Source: Thiobacillaceae bacterium
GTDB taxonomy: Bacteria; Pseudomonadota; Gammaproteobacteria; Burkholderiales; Thiobacillaceae
NCBI GenBank assembly: GCA_012274165.1
Contig: JAAPAA010000324.1
Location: forward strand, 1 to 10,292
Length of the DNA: 10,292 bases
Direction: 5' to 3'
Under the pieces are notes generated by a model. The model did no database searches. It had not been told where the DNA came from and saw nothing but the letters and a program-made list of their open reading frames with translations. Position numbers and translations under genes: made by a program. Below, one piece after another: positions 6,366 to 10,292 of this stretch. Within the stretch, counting starts at the first letter, position 1; every line of letters starts with the position of its first letter.

Positions 6366-6725
6366 ATGAAGATATCTGTCTATGCTTCAACCACGCTGAC
6401 GATCAATCCGGACACCCAGCCCGGAATACCCCTGTGGCAGGTTGTGCCTACCCATGACAGCGCGGGGCAGCGGCTCACCGACTTCATGATGCTGATTCCG
6501 CGTTTGCGCAGCCGTCCGCCCGTCGAGATTGAACGTATGTCACGTGGCATACAGGCGATTCTGGCCTTGCATAAGGACGTGGTGTTTGCCAACCTCAACC
6601 TGAAACTGAATCTGCTGTGGGTGTCGCTGCGCCCCCGGCAGGGTGCGATCAGCGAAGTGGCTGCGGCAATCCGATTGAGTGTGCCCGAGGCAGTGCTGGT
6701 CGCGCATTACGTCAAACCGCACTGA
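6366..6725 (+). CDS. Conserved-looking hypothetical protein downstream of rppH
   Basis: A 119-residue protein I do not recognise. ACGGAGG at 6355-6361 lies 4 nt before the ATG at 6366; a GTG at 6363 is possible but too close to the Shine-Dalgarno. It begins MKISVYASTTLTINPDTQPG without a convincing signal peptide. The middle holds LTDFMMLIPRLRSRPPVEIERMSRGIQAIL (residues 39-68). The second half alternates hydrophobic strands and helices (VVFANLNLKLNLLWVSLRP, then ISEVAAAIRLSVPEAVLVAHY), suggesting a small alpha/beta soluble domain. The codon bias matches the neighbours and it follows rppH by 21 nt, so it is probably cotranscribed. The IPRLRS segment and the final beta-rich part might make a nucleic-acid or ligand-binding surface, but nothing proves this. 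Confidence 0.7.
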   Translation: MKISVYASTTLTINPDTQPGIPLWQVVPTHDSAGQRLTDFMMLIPRLRSRPPVEIERMSRGIQAILALHKDVVFANLNLKLNLLWVSLRPRQGAISEVAAAIRLSVPEAVLVAHYVKPH

Positions 6726-6764
6726 ATTTACGCATTGGTGAATGCATCTAAATAGTGAGTAAAA

Positions 6765-6790
6765 GCCGTTAATGCCCTTGTAAACGGCAT
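6765..6790 (+). repeat. Two mutually exclusive small hairpins before mrp
   Basis: GCCGTT (6765-6770) can pair with AACGGC (6783-6788), and ATGCC (6772-6776) can pair with GGCAT (6786-6790); they share bases and cannot both form. A third small stem, GCATT/AATGC, is at 6732-6745. They lie about 40 nt past the hypothetical gene's stop. With no T-run they may be a weak terminator or chance. The rest of the 166-nt gap has only loose promoter-like matches, such as TAAAAT at 6854 and TATAAA at 6871. Confidence 0.3.
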
Positions 6791-6891
6791 GGAATCCAGC
6801 GCATTTTCTATGTACAAGTGAAATTGAGTCGTACCTAAAAGAGTGGAATTCGTTAAAATGAGCGATTACTTATAAACCCGCTGGAGCAAAT

Positions 6892-7980
6892 ATGGCCGTT
6901 TCCGAACTTCAGGTGCAAACCGCACTACAAGCCTTGATTGATCCCAACACCCACAAAGATTACGTTTCGACAAAATCGGCCCGCAACATCAAGATCGACG
7001 GTGGCGCTGTCTCACTCGATATTCTGCTGAGCTACCCGGCGCAGAGCCAGTTGGCCAGCATCAAGCAACAGGTCGAAGACGGTATCAAGGCCATCGACGG
7101 CGTGACCAGCGCGACCGCCAACGTCAGCTTTAAGGTCGTGTCGCACAGCGTGCAGCGCGGCGTGAAACTGATTCCCGGCGTGAAAAACATCATCGCCGTG
7201 GCATCTGGAAAAGGCGGCGTCGGCAAATCAACCACTGCTGTCAATCTGGCACTGGCGCTGTCTGCTGAAGGCGCGCGCGTCGGCATGCTGGATGCCGATA
7301 TTTACGGGCCATCACAGCCGACCATGCTCGGTATTACCGACAAACCTGAATCAGTCGACGGTAAAAATCTCGATCCGCTGATCGGTCACGGCATTCAGGC
7401 CATGTCGATCGGCTTCCTGATCGACGTCGAAACCCCGATGGTATGGCGTGGCCCGATGGTCACCCAGGCACTGGAACAGCTTCTGAACAACACCAACTGG
7501 ACCGACCTCGATTATCTGGTGGTCGACCTGCCGCCCGGCACCGGTGACATCCAGTTGACGCTGGCGCAGCGTGTTCCGGTAACGGGCGCGGTGATCGTCA
7601 CCACGCCGCAGGACATCGCGCTGATTGATGCGCGCAAGGGCCTGAAGATGTTCGAGAAAGTCGGCATTCCGATCATTGGCGTGGTGGAAAACATGAGCCT
7701 GCACATCTGTTCCAAGTGCGGCAATGAAGAGCGCATCTTCGGCGAGGGCGGCGGCGAACGGATGTGCAAGGATTACAGCGTGGAGTTTCTCGGCGCACTG
7801 CCGCTCGACGGCGCGATTCGTGCCGACACCGATTCCGGCAGGCCGTCGGTGGTTTCCGACCCGGATGGTCGCGTAACCGAAATCTACAAGCAGATCGCTC
7901 GCCGCGTGGCGGTGAAAATTGGCGAAACCGCTGTCGATCACTCCGCCAAGTTCCCCAACATCGTCATTTCCAATACCTGA
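6892..7980 (+). CDS. apbC: Mrp/ApbC iron-sulfur cluster carrier ATPase
   Basis: P-loop ATPase of the Mrp/NBP35 family that carries and delivers [4Fe-4S] clusters to apoproteins in the cytoplasm. An N-terminal MIP18 (DUF59)-type domain covers roughly residues 5-85. The deviant Walker A is GKGGVGKST (106-114), followed by LDADIYGPSQP (133-143) and the Walker B-type VVDLPPGTGD (210-219). The cluster-binding CxxC is C273-x-x-C276 (HICSKCGNEE), two cysteines per monomer shared across a dimer. Length of 362 residues is normal and all motifs are intact. GGAG ends 5 nt before the ATG. Its stop TGA shares one base with the dcd start, so the two are cotranscribed and probably translationally coupled. 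It is also called mrp. Confidence 0.97.
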   Translation: MAVSELQVQTALQALIDPNTHKDYVSTKSARNIKIDGGAVSLDILLSYPAQSQLASIKQQVEDGIKAIDGVTSATANVSFKVVSHSVQRGVKLIPGVKNIIAVASGKGGVGKSTTAVNLALALSAEGARVGMLDADIYGPSQPTMLGITDKPESVDGKNLDPLIGHGIQAMSIGFLIDVETPMVWRGPMVTQALEQLLNNTNWTDLDYLVVDLPPGTGDIQLTLAQRVPVTGAVIVTTPQDIALIDARKGLKMFEKVGIPIIGVVENMSLHICSKCGNEERIFGEGGGERMCKDYSVEFLGALPLDGAIRADTDSGRPSVVSDPDGRVTEIYKQIARRVAVKIGETAVDHSAKFPNIVISNT

Positions 7981-8546
7981 TGAGCATCAAGTCTGACCGC
8001 TGGATCCGTCGCATGGCGACGGATAACGGCATGATCGAGCCATTCGAACCCGGTCAAGTCAAAGCGGTCGGCGGCCGCTCAATCGTGTCATATGGCACGT
8101 CCAGCTATGGCTACGACGTGCGCTGCGCGGACGAGTTCAAGCTGTTCACCAACATCAACAGCACGATCGTTGACCCCAAGGCGTTTGACCCGAACTCGTT
8201 CGTCGAGGTCAAAGGGGACTCCTGCATCATTCCGCCGAATTCATTCGCGCTCGCGCGCACGGTGGAATATTTCCGCATTCCGCGCAGTGTCCTGACGATT
8301 TGTCTGGGCAAGAGCACCTATGCGCGCTGCGGCATTATCGTCAACGTGACACCGCTTGAACCTGAATGGGAAGGCCATGTGACGCTGGAGTTTTCCAACA
8401 CCACGCCACTGCCCGCGCGCATCTACGCCAACGAGGGCGTGGCGCAAATGCTGTTCCTCGAATCTGACGAGATATGCGAAACCTCGTACAAGGATCGCGG
8501 CGGCAAATATCAAGGCCAGACCGGCGTTACCCTGCCCAAAATCTGA
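7980..8546 (+). CDS. dcd: dCTP deaminase
   Basis: Homotrimeric enzyme deaminating dCTP to dUTP, the main source of dUMP for thymidylate synthesis in many Gram-negative bacteria. It belongs to the trimeric dUTPase/Dcd fold. The 188-residue protein begins MSIKSDRWIRRMA, typical of the betaproteobacterial form; the start at 7980 overlaps the apbC stop by one base. The frame is open further upstream inside apbC, but that is a shadow. Visible motifs are SYGTSSYGYDVRC, PPNSFALARTVEYFRIP, GKSTYARCGI (the family's GRSSxAR equivalent), VTLEFSNTTPLPARIY with the catalytic-type Glu, and YKDRGGKYQGQTGVTLPK at the C-terminus that closes over the nucleotide. No ribosome-binding site of its own is apparent, which fits coupled translation. 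Confidence 0.97.
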   Translation: MSIKSDRWIRRMATDNGMIEPFEPGQVKAVGGRSIVSYGTSSYGYDVRCADEFKLFTNINSTIVDPKAFDPNSFVEVKGDSCIIPPNSFALARTVEYFRIPRSVLTICLGKSTYARCGIIVNVTPLEPEWEGHVTLEFSNTTPLPARIYANEGVAQMLFLESDEICETSYKDRGGKYQGQTGVTLPKI

Positions 8547-8574
8547 CGCTGGTCAAGATTTAACGTCCAGGTCG

Positions 8575-8580
8575 TACAAT
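8575..8580 (+). promoter_or_regulatory. Possible -10 box for the decarboxylase gene
   Basis: TACAAT matches the -10 consensus at five of six positions and lies 35 nt before the ATG at 8616, in the 69-nt gap after dcd. The -35 region, GGTCAA at 8551-8556, is poor. The gene may thus have its own start while also receiving read-through from dcd. Confidence 0.3.
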
Positions 8581-8615
8581 CCGCGTTTTTCTCACGGCCT
8601 TTCATAGGTTACTCC

Positions 8616-10292
8616 ATGCGCTTTCGTTTTCCCGTTGTCATCATTGACGAAGATTTTCGCTCCGAGAATGCTTCGGGTTTGGGTATTCGTGCGCTTGCTG
8701 ATGCCATTGAAAAAGAAGGCATCGAGGTGCTTGGCGTCACCAATTACGGCGACCTGACGTCGTTTGCGCAGCAGCAGGCGCGCGCCTCGGCCTTTGTGCT
8801 GTCGATTGATGATGAGGAGCTTGCGGGGAGCGCCGAGGATGCACAGGCAGCGCTGCAAAAACTGCGTGGGTTTGTCGAAGAGGTGCGCTTTCGCAATGCC
8901 GAAATCCCGATTTTTCTGCATGGCGAAACCCGCACTGCGCGGCATATCCCGAACGATATCCTGCGCGAGCTCAACGGCTTCATCCACATGCTGGAAGACA
9001 CGCCGGAGTTTCTCGCGCGTTACATCCTGCGTGAAGCGCGCACGTATCTCGATTCGCTGGTGCCGCCATTCTTTCGCGCACTGACCCACTACGCCGCCGA
9101 CGGCTCGTATTCCTGGCATTGCCCTGGGCATTCGGGTGGGGTGGCGTTTCTGAAATCGCCGATCGGCCAGATGTTCCACCAGTTTTTTGGCGAGAACCTG
9201 TTGCGTGCCGACGTGTGCAATGCGGTAGATGAACTGGGGCAATTGCTGGACCACACCGGTCCGGTGGCGGCATCCGAGCGTAACGCGGCGCGGATTTTCA
9301 ACTGCGACCATTTGTTTTTCGTGACCAACGGCACCTCGTCGTCGAACAAGATGGTGTGGCATGCCAACGTCGCATCGGGCGACATCGTGGTGGTCGACCG
9401 CAACTGTCATAAGTCGATCCTGCACGCGATCATCATGTGCGGCGCGATCCCGATCTTTTTGACGCCGACGCGTAACCACTACGGCATCATCGGGCCGATA
9501 CCGATGGATGAATTCCGCCCCGAGAACATTGCACGCAAGATCGCCGCACATCCTTTCGCCAAGCATGCCAAGGGTGGGCCGCGCATCCTGACCATCACGC
9601 AATCGACCTACGACGGCATTCTGTATAACGTCGACATGATCAAGGAACTGCTTGGCGACACTGTCGACACGCTGCATTTCGATGAGGCCTGGTTGCCGCA
9701 CGCAACCTTCCACGATTTTTATCGTGGCATGCATGCCATCGGAAAAGACCGCCCGCTTGCAGAAAATGCACTGGTGTTCGCCACCCAGTCGACGCACAAA
9801 TTGCTGGCGGGTCTCTCCCAGGCTTCGCAAATTCTGGTGCAGGATGCCCAGAATCGAAAACTCGATTTCCATCGCTTCAATGAAGCCTACCTGATGCACA
9901 TGTCCACTAGCCCGCAGTACGCAATCATCGCCTCGTGCGACATTGCTGCGGCGATGATGGAACCGCCCGGAGGCACTGCGCTGGTCGAGGAGTCGATCAA
10001 GGAAGCGCTCGATTTCCGTCGCGCCATGCGCAAGGTTGACGCTGAATTCGGCGATTCGTGGTGGTTCCAGGTGTGGGGGCCGCAGGATTTCGCCGAGGAG
10101 GGCATCGGCGAGCGTGAGGATTGGGTACTGACAGCCAACGACCGCTGGCACGAGTTCGGCAACATCGCGCCCGGCTTCAACATGCTCGACCCGATCAAGG
10201 CCACACTGATCACCCCCGGGCTGGATATGGACGGCGCCTTTGCCGACACAGGCATACCGGCCTTGATCGTGACCAAGTATCTGGCCGAACAC
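8616..10292 (+). CDS. PLP-dependent arginine/lysine/ornithine decarboxylase, 3' end outside window
   Basis: Fold-type I PLP decarboxylase of the Orn/Lys/Arg 'major domain' family, converting a basic amino acid to its diamine (arginine to agmatine, lysine to cadaverine or ornithine to putrescine) and consuming a proton. The 559 visible codons run off the window; full members have about 750 residues. Residues 1-130 are the N-terminal wing domain (FPVVIIDEDFRSENASGLG), a receiver-like domain used in oligomer assembly. The PLP domain shows SWHCPGH (166-172), TNGTSSSNK (237-245), DRNCHKS with H265 stacking on PLP, HFDEAW with D356, and the Schiff-base lysine K395 in QSTHKLL. Sequence alone does not decide the substrate. 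AGG at 8606-8608 is the likely Shine-Dalgarno. On the opposite strand a long open frame exists but is a shadow. The position after dcd is a common betaproteobacterial order, as I recall it. Confidence 0.95.
   Translation, partial: MRFRFPVVIIDEDFRSENASGLGIRALADAIEKEGIEVLGVTNYGDLTSFAQQQARASAFVLSIDDEELAGSAEDAQAALQKLRGFVEEVRFRNAEIPIFLHGETRTARHIPNDILRELNGFIHMLEDTPEFLARYILREARTYLDSLVPPFFRALTHYAADGSYSWHCPGHSGGVAFLKSPIGQMFHQFFGENLLRADVCNAVDELGQLLDHTGPVAASERNAARIFNCDHLFFVTNGTSSSNKMVWHANVASGDIVVVDRNCHKSILHAIIMCGAIPIFLTPTRNHYGIIGPIPMDEFRPENIARKIAAHPFAKHAKGGPRILTITQSTYDGILYNVDMIKELLGDTVDTLHFDEAWLPHATFHDFYRGMHAIGKDRPLAENALVFATQSTHKLLAGLSQASQILVQDAQNRKLDFHRFNEAYLMHMSTSPQYAIIASCDIAAAMMEPPGGTALVEESIKEALDFRRAMRKVDAEFGDSWWFQVWGPQDFAEEGIGEREDWVLTANDRWHEFGNIAPGFNMLDPIKATLITPGLDMDGAFADTGIPALIVTKYLAEH

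Noticed and set aside
7351..7941. A 196-codon minus-strand frame opposite apbC
   Set aside because: It is antisense to the conserved ATPase core, with His/Ala/Arg-rich shadow composition and no motif.
7764..7979. Upstream extension of the dcd frame within apbC
   Set aside because: The extra residues are Arg/Gly-rich shadow sequence of apbC; the Dcd family N-terminus starts at 7980.
8592..10292. A 566-codon open frame on the minus strand, opposite the decarboxylase
   Set aside because: It is in register with the sense codons, so it would be broken only by sense TTA, CTA or TCA codons, which are rare in this GC-rich gene. The plus strand carries intact decarboxylase motifs, including the PLP lysine.
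1..10292. Mobile element, CRISPR array, tRNA or rRNA
   Set aside because: I found no transposase-like product, no regularly spaced repeats and no tRNA-like or rRNA-like sequence by eye on either strand.

Overview
The window looks like chromosomal DNA of a betaproteobacterium. This rests on the GC-rich coding bias, on the bacterial-type ProS and RppH sequences, and on the order mrp/apbC - dcd - wing-domain Orn/Lys/Arg decarboxylase; the form of Dcd seen here is one I associate with that class. I cannot fix the genus. I see no IS element, phage gene, CRISPR array, tRNA or rRNA. Nearly all of it is ordinary core genome, and I do not find a convincing undescribed system.

Layout. (1) 1-1736, plus strand: the 3' part of a TolC-family outer-membrane factor overlaps by 4 nt a very short HlyD/MFP-type periplasmic adaptor, forming the end of an export operon whose other genes lie upstream. 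(2) 1847-2065, minus strand: a 72-residue gene with a strong Shine-Dalgarno, preceded by a sigma-54-like -24/-12 element and two palindromes. (3) 2356-4735, minus strand: proS followed one base later by an exported SLT-type lytic transglycosylase. (4) 4822-5592, plus strand: a spermidine-synthase-like protein divergent from proS. (5) 5793-6725, plus strand: the RNA pyrophosphohydrolase rppH and a 119-residue protein of unknown function. (6) 6892-8546, plus strand: the Fe-S carrier mrp/apbC and dCTP deaminase dcd, joined by a one-base stop/start overlap. (7) 8616 to the window end, plus strand: the first 559 codons of a PLP-dependent basic amino acid decarboxylase.

Functional links. The TolC-like protein and the adaptor probably form part of one efflux or secretion conduit. 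ProS and the transglycosylase share a transcript but no obvious pathway. The decarboxylase and the spermidine-synthase-like protein could both touch polyamine metabolism, but they are 3 kb apart in different units and the second lacks part of the usual catalytic signature. The points most worth a second look are the minimal adaptor, the regulatory-looking DNA ahead of the 72-residue gene, and the atypical spermidine-synthase homologue.
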